Position numbers and translations under genes: made by a program
In this document: piece by piece, positions 1 to 8,798 of the stretch
Position numbering within the stretch: position 1 is the stretch's first letter
How the letters are laid out: every line of letters begins with the position of its first letter
The notes under the pieces: generated by a model
The model's database searches: none
What the model saw: the letters and a program-made list of their open reading frames with translations, nothing else
What the model was told of the DNA's origin: nothing
NCBI RefSeq assembly: GCF_030849025.1
Contig: NZ_CP118224.1
Location: 418,001-482,000, forward strand
Source: Oceanimonas pelagia
Lineage (GTDB): Bacteria; Pseudomonadota; Gammaproteobacteria; Enterobacterales; Aeromonadaceae
Direction: 5' to 3'
Length of the DNA: 64,000 nucleotides

Positions 1-239
1 TTGAGCGACTCCACCTTGTGCACAAAGCCCTGGGCCAGCAAGAAGTCCAGCGCCCGGTAAACCGTGGGCGGTTTGGCGCTCGGCTCCAGCTCCTTGAGCT
101 GATCCAGCAACTCGTAGGCACTGACTGCTCCCTTGTGTCCCGCCATCAGGGTAAACACATGGCGGCGGGTGGGCGTAAAGCGCACGCCGCGCTGCTCGCA
201 CAGTTGCTCGGCACGTTTAAGTTGTTGTGGTATGGACAT
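1..239 (-). CDS. zur: Zinc uptake regulator Zur (Fur family), C-terminus outside window
   Basis: This Fur-family repressor senses Zn(II) and controls zinc uptake genes. About 79 N-terminal codons lie in the window and the gene runs off the left edge. The start ATG is the complement of 237-239. The visible part is the winged-helix DNA-binding domain. The stretch containing [13 protein letters not shown] and GFVHKVES is almost identical to E. coli Zur as I remember it. It is divergent from dusA, as zur and dusA are neighbours in E. coli. The metal-binding C-terminal half is not visible, so Zur rather than Fur rests on the N-terminal match and the neighbour. Confidence 0.9.
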   Translation of the reverse strand, partial: MSIPQQLKRAEQLCEQRGVRFTPTRRHVFTLMAGHKGAVSAYELLDQLKELEPSAKPPTVYRALDFLLAQGFVHKVESL

Positions 240-309
240 AAATCTGGCTCATCGCTAGGGCTTCTGAGCGCATTCTACCACAGCCGCCGGCCCCTTCTCG
301 TGTTCGGGG

Positions 310-338
310 TTGGGTCTGTGAGCCGCCTTGGGTATAAT
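310..338 (+). promoter_or_regulatory. dusA promoter
   Basis: A perfect TATAAT -10 box is at 333-338. A TTGGGT -35 candidate at 310-315 leaves a 17-base spacer. The predicted transcript starts about 25 bases before the dusA ATG. The -10 is followed by GCGCGCC; a similar arrangement (TACAATGCGCGCC) occurs just before dam at 13919. Confidence 0.6.
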
Positions 339-371
339 GCGCGCCCCGTTGTTCAAAAAGTCATCATTCCC

Positions 372-1361
372 ATGAGTCAATTCCCCAGCGCCCGCTTTTC
401 CGTTGCCCCCATGCTCGACTGGACCGATCGCCATTGCCGCTACTTCCACCGGCTGATGAGCCGTCATGCCCAGCTCTATACCGAGATGGTGACCACCGGC
501 GCCATTATTCACGGCAAGGGTGACTACCTGGCCTATAACGACGAAGAGCACCCGCTGGTGCTGCAGCTGGGGGGCAACGATCCCGAAGCGCTGGCGCACT
601 GCGCCCGGCTTGCCGAGCAACGCGGCTATGACGAGATCAACCTGAACGTGGGTTGTCCCTCGGATCGGGTGCAGAATGGCCTGTTTGGCGCCTGCCTGAT
701 GGCCGAGCCGCAAAAGGTGGCCGACGGCGTGGCGGCGATGAAGGCGGCGGTGTCCATTCCGGTAACGGTGAAAACCCGCATCGGCATTGACGAGCAGGAC
801 AGCTACGAGTTCCTGTGCACGCTGGTGGACAGGGTGGCCGAGGCCGGCGTGGATGCGCTGATCGTGCACGCCCGCAAGGCCTGGCTGCAGGGGCTGAGCC
901 CCAAGGAAAACCGCGAGATTCCGCCGCTGGACTATGAGCGGGTGTACCGGCTCAAGCGCGATTACCCCGGGCTGACCATCGCCATTAACGGTGGCATCAA
1001 GACCCTGGAAGACGCCAGGGCGCATCTTGAGCATCTGGACGGGGTCATGCTGGGCCGGGAGGTGTACCAGAACCCGTATTTGCTGGCCCGGGTGGATGCC
1101 GAGCTGTTTGGGGACGGGGGGCCGGTGCCCAGCCGGCATCAGGTGATCCGCAACCTGCTGCCCTATATCGAGCGGGAGCTGAGCCAGGGTACCTATCTGG
1201 GTAACATCACCCGCCACACCCTGGGGATTTTTCAGGGCATGCCGGGGGCCCGGGCCTGGCGGCGGCATCTCAGCGAAAACGCCCACAAACGCGGTGCCGG
1301 TCCCGAGGTGGTGGAAGCGGCCATGGCCCGGGTGCCGGAAGAGTGTGTCGTCTATAGTTAA
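372..1361 (+). CDS. dusA: tRNA-dihydrouridine synthase A
   Basis: DusA is an FMN enzyme that reduces uridines 20/20a in the tRNA D-loop with NADPH. The 329-residue protein has the usual family length. The TIM-barrel N-terminus carries [16 protein letters not shown], and the catalytic cysteine is in [13 protein letters not shown] (about residue 95). The NGGIKT and [11 protein letters not shown] phosphate-binding segments follow. The reading frame is open much further upstream, but the ATG at 372 matches the family start and lies downstream of a good promoter, so the longer version is rejected. It is divergent from zur. Confidence 0.95.
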   Translation: MSQFPSARFSVAPMLDWTDRHCRYFHRLMSRHAQLYTEMVTTGAIIHGKGDYLAYNDEEHPLVLQLGGNDPEALAHCARLAEQRGYDEINLNVGCPSDRVQNGLFGACLMAEPQKVADGVAAMKAAVSIPVTVKTRIGIDEQDSYEFLCTLVDRVAEAGVDALIVHARKAWLQGLSPKENREIPPLDYERVYRLKRDYPGLTIAINGGIKTLEDARAHLEHLDGVMLGREVYQNPYLLARVDAELFGDGGPVPSRHQVIRNLLPYIERELSQGTYLGNITRHTLGIFQGMPGARAWRRHLSENAHKRGAGPEVVEAAMARVPEECVVYS

Positions 1362-1391
1362 ATCATCCCCTGTTGCCGAGGAGGTTGATCC

Positions 1392-1628
1392 ATGACACAC
1401 ACGCTTGCCGAAGAATTTCCCGAGCATGCCGAGCACATAACCGCGCTCAAGCTTAACGACGAGGAGTTTGCCCGCCTGGCCCGGGAATATCACAAGGTGA
1501 ACCACGAGATTGAAGGCCTGGAGGCCTGTAACCTGCCGATCTCCGACGCCGAGTTTGAAAGCCTGAAGCTGAGACGACTGGCGTTAAAGGAGCAGATTTA
1601 TAACGGGTGGTTCAACGGCCGGGGCTGA
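1392..1628 (+). CDS. YdcH-like DUF465 protein
   Basis: A small charged protein of 78 residues, predicted to be almost entirely helical, with heptad-like spacing through HKVNHEIEGLE and LKLRRLALKEQI. This is typical of the DUF465/YdcH family, whose function is unknown. A strong GAGGAGG ribosome-binding site precedes the ATG. It follows dusA by 30 bases and is closed by a terminator at 1641-1672, so it is probably cotranscribed with dusA. Confidence 0.8.
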   Translation: MTHTLAEEFPEHAEHITALKLNDEEFARLAREYHKVNHEIEGLEACNLPISDAEFESLKLRRLALKEQIYNGWFNGRG

Positions 1629-1640
1629 CGCAGATGATGA

Positions 1641-1672
1641 AAAGGGCAATGGCGGCACCATTGCTCTTTTTT
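1641..1672 (+). terminator. Rho-independent terminator after the ydcH-like gene
   Basis: A hairpin with arms GGGCAATGG and CCATTGCTC (one G-T pair) around a short CGGCA loop is followed by six T residues. Confidence 0.8.
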
Positions 1673-1673
1673 G

Positions 1674-1710
1674 ATTGATGAAAACTATCAATTTTAGTCA
1701 TTTAAACGAT
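1674..1710 (+). promoter_or_regulatory. Candidate OxyR-binding site
   Basis: The 15-base half at 1674-1688 matches ATAGNTNNNANCTAT at every fixed position except one (third base T). A second, weaker half starts after a 7-base gap at 1696. It lies about 70-100 bases before the peroxiredoxin ATG, and oxyR is the next gene downstream. ATTGAT and ATCAAT also form an inverted repeat across the first half. Confidence 0.6.
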
Positions 1711-1777
1711 TTAATCTTTGTTTATGGTGATAGCATACTGAGTCCGGTTTCAAACAAGTATCACAAGGACTCACCCC

Positions 1778-2503
1778 ATGATAAATAAAACCGGCCAGCG
1801 CGTACCTCAGGTCACCTTTCGCACCCGCCAGCAGGATCAGTGGATCGACATCACCAGCGACGAACTGTTCAGCGGCAAAACCGTGGTGGTGTTTTCACTG
1901 CCCGGCGCCTTTACCCCCACCTGCTCTTCCACACATCTGCCCCGCTACAACGAGCTGGCGCCGGTGCTGTTTGAAAATGGCGTGGACGACATCATCTGCA
2001 TGAGTGTGAACGACACCTTTGTGATGAACGCCTGGCTGGCGGATCAGGAAGCCGAGCATATTCGCGTGATCCCCGACGGCAACGGTGAGTTCACCGAGGG
2101 CATGGGCATGCTGGTGGACAAACGCGAGCTGGGCTTTGGCCGCCGCTCCTGGCGCTACTCCATGCTGGTGAAGGACGGCGTGATTGCACAGATGTTTATC
2201 GAGCCCGAAAAGCCCGGTGACCCCTTTGAAGTGTCCGATGCCGACACCATGCTGGCGCATATCAATCCGCATGCGGTTAAGCCCTCGGCCATCACCCTGT
2301 TTACCAAGCCGGGCTGCCCCTACTGCGCCCGTGCCAAGCAGATGTTGCTGGAGCGCAACATGCGCTACGAGGAGGTGATCATCGGCCAGGATGCCACCAG
2401 CATCAGCCTGAAGGCGGTCTCCGGCCGGTCTAGCGTGCCCCAGGTGTTTATCGACGGGCGCCATATCGGCGGCAGCGACGAGCTGGCCGCCCACCTGGGC
2501 TGA
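1778..2503 (+). CDS. Peroxiredoxin-glutaredoxin fusion (hybrid Prx5)
   Basis: This enzyme reduces hydrogen and alkyl peroxides with glutathione, using its own glutaredoxin domain as electron donor. The N-terminal part (residues 1-160) is a Prx5-type domain with the peroxidatic Cys49 in [14 protein letters not shown]. The C-terminal part (about 170-241) is a glutaredoxin with a CPYC active site, the conserved SVPQVFIDG segment and IGGSDEL. The 241-residue length fits Haemophilus- and Vibrio-type PGdx proteins. An OxyR-like site lies upstream and oxyR follows 65 bases later on the same strand, so peroxide induction is likely. Confidence 0.92.
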   Translation: MINKTGQRVPQVTFRTRQQDQWIDITSDELFSGKTVVVFSLPGAFTPTCSSTHLPRYNELAPVLFENGVDDIICMSVNDTFVMNAWLADQEAEHIRVIPDGNGEFTEGMGMLVDKRELGFGRRSWRYSMLVKDGVIAQMFIEPEKPGDPFEVSDADTMLAHINPHAVKPSAITLFTKPGCPYCARAKQMLLERNMRYEEVIIGQDATSISLKAVSGRSSVPQVFIDGRHIGGSDELAAHLG

Positions 2504-2568
2504 TCCTTTCCATTTTCACCAAAATCGGGGATCATGCCGTTAACGGAATGAATAACCATGGTGAACAG

Positions 2569-3465
2569 GTGAATTTACGGGATCTTGAATATCTGGTGGC
2601 GCTCGCCGAAGAGCGTCACTTTCGCAAGGCGGCGGAGAAATGCTTCGTCAGTCAGCCCACTCTCAGCGGCCAGTTGCGCAAGCTCGAAGACGAGCTGGGG
2701 GTGCTGCTGATGGAGCGTACCTCCCGCAAGGTGCTGTTTACGCCGGCAGGAGACGCCATTACCGCGCAGGCCCGCCGAGTGCTGGCCGCCACCAAGGAGC
2801 TGCGCGACATCGCCCGCACCTTTACCGAACCCATGTCGGGGGAGCTGCACATCGGGCTGATCCCCACCGTTGGCCCCTACCTGCTGCCCCATATCATACC
2901 CGCGCTCAAGCAGCACTTTCCCGAGCTGCACATCTTTTTGTATGAAGCCCAGACCCAGGTGCTGCTCAAGCAGCTGGCGGACGGTGAGCTGGACTGCCTG
3001 ATCCTGGCGCAGCTCGATAATATGGATAACTTTGGCGCTCTGCCGCTTTACGAGGAGGCCATGCTGCTGGCGGTGCCGGCGGGGCATGAGTGGGCCGGGC
3101 GTGAGCAAATACGGCTCGACGAGCTCAAGGGCGAAAAGCTGCTGATGCTGGAAGACGGCCATTGCCTGCGGGACCAGGCCATGGGCTTCTGTTTTGCCGC
3201 CGGCATCGGGGAGGACAGCCACTTCAAGGCCACCAGCCTGGAAACCCTGCGCAACATGGTGGCCGCCGGCTCGGGGCTTACCCTGCTGCCTCAGCTGGCG
3301 GTGGGCGAGCACAATGGCGACACCGGGGTACACTATGTGAAGGTGACCGACCCCCGGCCCAGCCGGACCATTGCCCTGCTGCACCGGGCCCATTCGGTGC
3401 GCCGGCCCTGCTTTAACGAAATGGCCCGGGTGATCAGCACCCTGCTGACGGCTCGGCTGTCATAA
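2569..3465 (+). CDS. oxyR: Hydrogen peroxide sensor-activator OxyR
   Basis: A LysR-family redox switch. The N-terminal helix-turn-helix contains LRDLEYLVALAEERHFRKAA. The regulatory domain carries LEDGHCLRDQAMGFCF with both redox cysteines. Starting at GTG 2569 places these at residues 199 and 208, exactly the E. coli positions, so I prefer it over the in-frame ATG at 2548, which would add seven residues. It follows the peroxiredoxin fusion gene and ends at a bidirectional terminator shared with mrcA. Confidence 0.94.
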   Translation: MNLRDLEYLVALAEERHFRKAAEKCFVSQPTLSGQLRKLEDELGVLLMERTSRKVLFTPAGDAITAQARRVLAATKELRDIARTFTEPMSGELHIGLIPTVGPYLLPHIIPALKQHFPELHIFLYEAQTQVLLKQLADGELDCLILAQLDNMDNFGALPLYEEAMLLAVPAGHEWAGREQIRLDELKGEKLLMLEDGHCLRDQAMGFCFAAGIGEDSHFKATSLETLRNMVAAGSGLTLLPQLAVGEHNGDTGVHYVKVTDPRPSRTIALLHRAHSVRRPCFNEMARVISTLLTARLS

Positions 3466-3493
3466 AAAAGGCGCTGCACGCAGCGCCTTTTGT
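3464..3493. terminator. Bidirectional terminator between oxyR and mrcA
   Basis: GGCGCTGC and GCAGCGCC arms around a two-base loop. A run of A on the left and T on the right serves both converging genes. Confidence 0.85.
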
Positions 3494-3509
3494 TTGTCGT
3501 GTGTCCCGT

Positions 3510-5894
3510 TTAAAACAGCTCGTCGGTGACGCTGGTGCCGCCAAACTGCTGGTGGCTGTCGGGCTGGCTGTAGCGGCGAGGCTCGCTGCCCTTTACAAAG
3601 TACTCGGTGCGGCCCTTGCCGTTGTTGCTCAGCAGGCCGGTGCCGGTGTCTATGGTGGCGGTCACCAGCTCGGCGGGCACGGGGCGGTCACGTTCGGGAA
3701 AGTGCGACAACGCCACCTTCATGTAATCGGCCCAGATCGGCAGCGCCGTGCTGCCGCCAAACTCGCCGCCGGCCACCTGATCCCGGCCCAGGTTGGGATG
3801 ATAGGCGGTGCGGCCCAGCGGCCGGCCAAAGTCGTCAAAGCCCACCCAGGCGGTGGCCACCCGATCCGGGGTAAAGCCCGAAAACCAGGCATCCCGGGAG
3901 TCGTTGGTGGTGCCGGTCTTGCCGGCGATGTCGCTGCGGCCCAGGGCGCGGCCGGCGCGCCAGCCGGTGCCGTTCCAGCGGCGCTCTCCACTGACCCCGC
4001 CCTGAATGGCCGAGGTCAGCGCCGAGCTGATAAGAAAGGCGTTTTCCTCGCTGACAATGCGCCGCTGCTCGGGCGCGGCCCGGTACAGTACCACGCCCTG
4101 GGTGTCTTCAATGCGCTCCACCACAAAGGGAGTGACCTTGTAGCCGCCATTGGCAAAGGCGGCATAGCCGGTGGCCATTTGCAGCGGCGTGGCCGACGGC
4201 GAGCCCAGCGCCAGGCTCTCGGTGGCGGGAATGCGGCTGGTATCGAAGCCGAAGTCGTTCAGCCGTTGCATGGCGTTGGCAATGCCGCTGTCGCGCAGCA
4301 GGCGAATGGATACCACGTTCTTGGAGCGGGCCAGGGCCTCGCGAACCCTAATGGGGCCATCATACACATTGGGGGAGTTGCGTGGCTTCCAGGCATTGCC
4401 GCTGCCCACGTCCCAGTGGTTGATGGGGGCATCGTTCACCAGGCTGGCCAGGGTAAAACCCTGATCCAGGGCGGTGGAGTAGATAAAGGGCTTGATGTTG
4501 GAGCCCATCTGCCGTTCGGCCTGCTCCACCCGGTTGAACTTGTTGAGGGTGAAGTTGAACCCGCCCACCAGGGCGGTTACGGCGCCGGTGGTGGGCTCCA
4601 GCGCCACCAGGGCGCCGTTGATGTCGGGCAGCTGGCCCAGCATCCAGCCTTCACCGAGAGGGCGGACCCAGACTTGTTCTCCCGCCTTGAGGATCTCGCC
4701 GGCCCGGGAAGGCGCCTTGCCCTGGCGGTTGTCGGCAATATAGGCGCGCGCCCACTTGAGCCCATCCCAATCCAGCCGGGCGGTCCCCTTGTCCTTGATC
4801 ACCACGGTAGCACTGCGCTCACCCACCTGGGTGACCACCGCCGGCTGTAAGGGCCAGTAGCTGGGCTGTTCGTCCAGGTGCTGTTCAATCTGCTCCTGGC
4901 TCCAGGGGGGGGAGTCCCGCCACAGGGTGGCCTCGGCGCCGCGGTAGCCGTGGCGCAGATCGTAGGCCAGCAGGCCGTTCACCAGCGCCTGGTTGGCGGC
5001 CTGCTGCTCGTCGGCGTGCACCGTGGTGTAAATGTTCAGGCCGCGGGTGTAGGCCTCGTCCCCGAACATGGACACCGCGAACTGATGGGCCATCTCCGCC
5101 AGGTAGGGGGCGTTGAGGGTGATTTCGGCACCGTGATAGCGGGTGCGCACCGGCGCCGCTATGGCCTCGTTATACTGGGCCTGGCTGATCTTGCCGGTGT
5201 CCAGCATGCGGCCCAGTACCACCGCGCGGCGTTCCTCGGCCCGGCGCGGGTTGCTGATGGGGTTGAGGGTGGACGGGGCCTTGGGCAGCCCGGCAATCAT
5301 CGCCATTTCCGCCAGGGTCAGATCGGCCAGCTCCTTGCCGTAATATACCTGAGCGGCCGCGCCCACGCCGTGGGCGCGGTGCCCCAGGGGAATTTTATTG
5401 AGGTACAGTTCAAGGATCTCGTCCTTGCTCAGTTGACTTTCAATGTGCAAAGCCAGAACAATCTCCTTGACCTTGCGCACTATGGTTTTTTCCCGGCTGA
5501 GGAAAAAGTTGCGGGCCACCTGCTGGGTAATGGTGCTGGCGCCCTGACGCTTTTCTCCCGTGGTCAGCCACACCAGAGCGGCACGGGCGATGCCCACGGG
5601 GTCGATGCCCGGGTGTTCGTAAAAGCGGGCATCCTCGGTGGCAAGGAAGGCGTCGATCAACTGAGGCGGCATTCGGTCGATGGTCACCGGCGTGCGGCGT
5701 TGCTCACCATACTGGGAGATCAGTTCGCCGTCCTGGCTGTAGATGCGCATGGGGGTTTCCAGACGCACGTCTTTGAGGGTGGAAACATCCGGCAGATCGG
5801 CACTGATTTGCTGGTACAGTACAAAAAGTGCAACCATGCCGGAAAGGCCAAGGAAAAAGGCCAGGGCAAGCAGGCGAACGAGCCATTTGAGCAT
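3510..5894 (-). CDS. mrcA: Penicillin-binding protein 1A (bifunctional transglycosylase/transpeptidase)
   Basis: A bifunctional cell-wall synthase of 794 residues that polymerises and cross-links peptidoglycan in the periplasm. It has one N-terminal membrane anchor (about residues 5-27). The GT51 domain carries ATEDARFYEHPGID with the catalytic glutamate, QGASTITQQ and KEIVLALHIE. The transpeptidase has the active serine in SNIK (Ser465), the SKN motif in ARSKNVVS, and KTGTTNDS. The protein is slightly shorter than E. coli MrcA. It is divergent from pilM, the arrangement found in Vibrio and Enterobacteria. An eight-C run lies in the coding strand near 4905-4912. Confidence 0.97.
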   Translation of the reverse strand: MLKWLVRLLALAFFLGLSGMVALFVLYQQISADLPDVSTLKDVRLETPMRIYSQDGELISQYGEQRRTPVTIDRMPPQLIDAFLATEDARFYEHPGIDPVGIARAALVWLTTGEKRQGASTITQQVARNFFLSREKTIVRKVKEIVLALHIESQLSKDEILELYLNKIPLGHRAHGVGAAAQVYYGKELADLTLAEMAMIAGLPKAPSTLNPISNPRRAEERRAVVLGRMLDTGKISQAQYNEAIAAPVRTRYHGAEITLNAPYLAEMAHQFAVSMFGDEAYTRGLNIYTTVHADEQQAANQALVNGLLAYDLRHGYRGAEATLWRDSPPWSQEQIEQHLDEQPSYWPLQPAVVTQVGERSATVVIKDKGTARLDWDGLKWARAYIADNRQGKAPSRAGEILKAGEQVWVRPLGEGWMLGQLPDINGALVALEPTTGAVTALVGGFNFTLNKFNRVEQAERQMGSNIKPFIYSTALDQGFTLASLVNDAPINHWDVGSGNAWKPRNSPNVYDGPIRVREALARSKNVVSIRLLRDSGIANAMQRLNDFGFDTSRIPATESLALGSPSATPLQMATGYAAFANGGYKVTPFVVERIEDTQGVVLYRAAPEQRRIVSEENAFLISSALTSAIQGGVSGERRWNGTGWRAGRALGRSDIAGKTGTTNDSRDAWFSGFTPDRVATAWVGFDDFGRPLGRTAYHPNLGRDQVAGGEFGGSTALPIWADYMKVALSHFPERDRPVPAELVTATIDTGTGLLSNNGKGRTEYFVKGSEPRRYSQPDSHQQFGGTSVTDELF

Positions 5895-5973
5895 GTAATA
5901 AAACCCGGTAAATCATTTTTTAACCAATTGGCCGGCAAGTATATCCTGTGACCGGCGTCGTGTTCGAGCGCTT

Positions 5974-6002
5974 TTGGTTTTATTTTACTAAATGTATATA
6001 AG
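5974..6002 (+). promoter_or_regulatory. Predicted promoter of the pil operon
   Basis: TTGGTT (5974-5979), a 17-base spacer and TATAAG (5997-6002). Transcription would start about 50 bases before pilM. The predicted leader contains a palindromic stretch at 6012-6031 centred on AAGCTT. Confidence 0.5.
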
Positions 6003-6059
6003 TACAAATGAGTCTGTGTAAGCTTACAGACGCCAGCAAAAACAACTACATGGACGCTT

Positions 6060-7118
6060 ATGTTTAGCCTGACCGGAAAACGGGACGTGCAGTGGATGGT
6101 GGGGGTGGACTTTGGTACCGGCAGCCTGAAGGCGGTGGTGCTCAAGGGGCAGAGGGAACGCCTGCAACTGGCCGCCATGGCCAGCGTGCCCACGCCCGCC
6201 AACAGCATTATCGATCACCAGCTGCAGGACATTGAAGCCGTGGGTGAGGCCCTGAAGCAGCTGCGGCGCCAGCTTGGCAGCCGCATCGACAGGGTGGCCA
6301 CGGCGGTCACCGGCAGCAGTGTGACCAGCAAAATCATTGCCTTGCCCCGAGGCCTGAATGACGACGATCTGGAAAACCAGGTGATGCTGGAGGCCGGCCA
6401 GCATATCCCCTTTCCGCTGGAGGAAATCAGCCTCGACTATGAGCGCCTGGGGCCCAGTCCGTCCCGTCCCGACCGGGAAGACATTCTGCTCAGTGCCGCC
6501 CGCACCGACAGCATTTCCACGCGTCTGGCGGCCTTGCAGCTGGCGGGCTGGGAGGCCGGGGTGGTAGACATAGGGGTGCACGCCATCGCCCGTGCCGCCC
6601 AGGCCCTGCTGCAGGCTGAACAGGCCGACGCCGGCCCGCTGGCACTGGCGGATATTGGCGCCGAATGCCTGACCTTTGGCGTGATGGAGCGGGGAGAGGT
6701 CATTCACAGCCGGCTGCAGAACTTTGGCGGCGCTCATTTTACCCGGGAGCTGAGCCAGCTGTCGGGCATGCCCGACAGCCAGGCCGAAACCGCCAAGCTG
6801 GCGCACACCCTGCCCGGGCCCCTGCTGGAAGAGGCAAAACAGCGCCATATTACCGCCATTCTTCAGCATCTTCGCCGCAACCTGCAGATCTTCCAGAGCA
6901 GCTCCGGCAGCCAGCCGCCCCAGGCGCTGTTTCTGAGCGGCGGCGGCAGCCAGCTGGATCAGCTGGCGCCGGTGCTGGAACAGGAGCTGGCCATGCCGGT
7001 GTTTGTGCCCCGCTTTGAACGGTTACTGGGTGGGGACGAGCGGCAGTATGCCGGTGCTGCGGCCTACACCACCGCCCTGGGGCTGGCACTGAGGAGCTTT
7101 TCATCATGTCCAGTATAA
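6060..7118 (+). CDS. pilM: Type IV pilus assembly protein PilM
   Basis: PilM is an actin-like cytoplasmic ATP-binding protein that docks to the N-terminus of PilN and links the alignment subcomplex to the pilus motor. The protein has 352 residues. The actin-fold phosphate-1 motif VGVDFGTGSLKAV is near the N-terminus; LADIGAE and LSGGGSQL are the later nucleotide-binding loops. It is first in the pilMNOPQ operon and overlaps pilN by 13 bases. As usual for this family, no signal peptide or membrane segment is visible. Confidence 0.93.
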   Translation: MFSLTGKRDVQWMVGVDFGTGSLKAVVLKGQRERLQLAAMASVPTPANSIIDHQLQDIEAVGEALKQLRRQLGSRIDRVATAVTGSSVTSKIIALPRGLNDDDLENQVMLEAGQHIPFPLEEISLDYERLGPSPSRPDREDILLSAARTDSISTRLAALQLAGWEAGVVDIGVHAIARAAQALLQAEQADAGPLALADIGAECLTFGVMERGEVIHSRLQNFGGAHFTRELSQLSGMPDSQAETAKLAHTLPGPLLEEAKQRHITAILQHLRRNLQIFQSSSGSQPPQALFLSGGGSQLDQLAPVLEQELAMPVFVPRFERLLGGDERQYAGAAAYTTALGLALRSFSSCPV

Positions 7119-7660
7119 ATCTGCTGCCCTGGCGGGAAGGGCTCAAAATCAGGCAGAAAAAACGGTTTCTGCTGCTGCTGGCGGCGGCGGTGGCGGTCAC
7201 CGCCATGGTCATGTTGCTCATCAACCTGCGCATCGGACAGCTGGTGGCTCACCAGCAGGAGCGCAATCACTTTCTGCAGGTGGAAACCGTCAAGCTGGAT
7301 CAGGTGCTGGGGGAGATCAGCGCCATTCGCCAGCAGCGGGAGCAATTGCTGGAGCGCATGCGGCTAATCGATCAGTTACAGCACAGACGAGCCTTTTCGG
7401 TGCGGCTGTTCAACCAGATGCCGGGACTGGTGCCGCCCGGGGTGTACCTGAGCTCGCTCAACGTGGCCCGGGAGCGCATTGAGCTGGTGGGCAAAACCGA
7501 AGCCTATCCCCGCGTGGCCTCCATGTTGCGCAGCATGGAAGCCAGCCGCTGGCTGACCGAACCCCGGCTGGGCTCGATTTATGCCTCCGACAGCCAGCCC
7601 ATTGCCCTCAGCCAGTTTTCCATGAGCGTGAAGGTGGTTTCAGAAGGAGGTCAGCCATGA
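7106..7660 (+). CDS. pilN: Type IV pilus assembly protein PilN
   Basis: An inner-membrane bitopic protein of the alignment subcomplex. The short cytoplasmic N-terminus starts with the conserved INLLPWRE motif that binds PilM. A single membrane helix (about residues 20-42) and a coiled coil follow, then a periplasmic ferredoxin-like fold. At 184 residues it has the normal length. It overlaps pilM by 13 bases and pilO by 4. Confidence 0.93.
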   Translation: MSSINLLPWREGLKIRQKKRFLLLLAAAVAVTAMVMLLINLRIGQLVAHQQERNHFLQVETVKLDQVLGEISAIRQQREQLLERMRLIDQLQHRRAFSVRLFNQMPGLVPPGVYLSSLNVARERIELVGKTEAYPRVASMLRSMEASRWLTEPRLGSIYASDSQPIALSQFSMSVKVVSEGGQP

Positions 7661-8241
7661 ACTGGCAGGAGCTGAACGAACTGGATTTTGACAACATTGG
7701 CCAGTGGCCCAGGCCCGCCAAGGTGGGCACCCTGGTCATACTGTGCATGCTGCTGGCCGGGCTCATGGGGCAGTTTCTGATCCGTGACAGCCTGGCAGAG
7801 CTGGAGCAGGCAAGGGCCCAGGAGACGGCGCTCAAGCGCACCTTTGAGACCAAGGCCCATCAGGCGGCGGCGCTGCCGGCCTATGAACAGCAGATGAAGG
7901 TGCTGCAGGCGCGGCTGGAAAACGAGCTGCGCAAGCTGCCCAACCAGCTGGAGATTGCCGGTTTGCTCGATGACATCAGCTTTATCGCCACCGATAACGG
8001 CCTGCGCATCGAGCGCATCAACTGGGAAGCGGAGCAGCCGGGCGAGTTCTCTACCGAGCTGCCCATGCGCATCATCGTCAGCGGCGACTACCACCAGCTG
8101 GGCCGGTTTGTGGCCGATGTGGCGGCGCTGCCGCGCATTGTGATCCTCGACAGTTTCAGCCTTGGCAACAAGGACGGCGACCAGCTCGCCATGAGCATGC
8201 TGGCCAAAACCTACAAATACAATGAGCAGGGGGCGCGATGA
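7657..8241 (+). CDS. pilO: Type IV pilus assembly protein PilO
   Basis: The partner of PilN. This 194-residue protein has one membrane helix near residues 22-42, a coiled coil (LAELEQARAQETALKRTFE) and a periplasmic domain. It forms heterodimers with PilN and contacts PilP. ATGA overlaps join it to pilN before and pilP after, implying translational coupling. Confidence 0.92.
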   Translation: MNWQELNELDFDNIGQWPRPAKVGTLVILCMLLAGLMGQFLIRDSLAELEQARAQETALKRTFETKAHQAAALPAYEQQMKVLQARLENELRKLPNQLEIAGLLDDISFIATDNGLRIERINWEAEQPGEFSTELPMRIIVSGDYHQLGRFVADVAALPRIVILDSFSLGNKDGDQLAMSMLAKTYKYNEQGAR

Positions 8242-8759
8242 AAGCACGCCTGACCCTGCTGCTGATACTGGTGGGTTTGACCGCCTGCACCGAGGAAGAG
8301 GATCTGCGCCGTTACGTGGCCGAGGTACGTTCCCGGCCGGCGGCGGCGCCCGAGCCCATGCCCGAGCTCAATGAATACGTGCCCGAGGCCTATGTACCGG
8401 TGAGTGAGCGCAGCCCCTTTGTGTCGCCCCGGCCGGAGAGCGCCGCCAGCCGCCGGCAGACGCCCAAGGACTGTGAGCAACCCGACATCGGGCGACCCAG
8501 GCAGCCGCTGGAGCGCTATTCCCTCAACAACCTGGCCATGCGCGGGACCCTGCAGAATGCCGCCGGCATGCGGGCGCTGGTGGTGTCGCAGGACGGAACG
8601 ACCCACCTGGTGGCACCGGGAGACCGGTTGGGGCTGGACCATGGCGAGGTCACCGCCATCAGCGCGACGGGGCTCACCCTGAGGGAATACGTGTCCGATG
8701 GCCGGGGTTGCTGGACTCAGCGGGAAACTACGCTGGCGCTGACCGGCGAACCACAATGA
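8238..8759 (+). CDS. pilP: Type IV pilus lipoprotein PilP
   Basis: An inner-membrane lipoprotein bridging PilNO to the PilQ secretin. The signal peptide ends in the lipobox LTAC (Cys17). A disordered proline-rich linker follows, then the compact beta domain from about residue 80 (SLNNLAMRGTL, VAPGDRLGLDHGEV). The protein has 173 residues. It overlaps pilO by 4 bases; pilQ starts about 40 bases later. Confidence 0.92.
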   Translation: MKARLTLLLILVGLTACTEEEDLRRYVAEVRSRPAAAPEPMPELNEYVPEAYVPVSERSPFVSPRPESAASRRQTPKDCEQPDIGRPRQPLERYSLNNLAMRGTLQNAAGMRALVVSQDGTTHLVAPGDRLGLDHGEVTAISATGLTLREYVSDGRGCWTQRETTLALTGEPQ

Positions 8760-8798
8760 ATCAACACGAATCACAATTTTTTGCAGGGAGTGCGCATC

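Noticed and set aside
255-1505. Long open frames antisense to real genes (for example over dusA, mrcA, pilQ, the hybrid kinase and puuA)
   Set aside because: GC-rich codon use leaves the complementary frames open. Their translations are rich in His, Gln, Gly and Arg with no recognisable domain, and the sense strand carries clear families.
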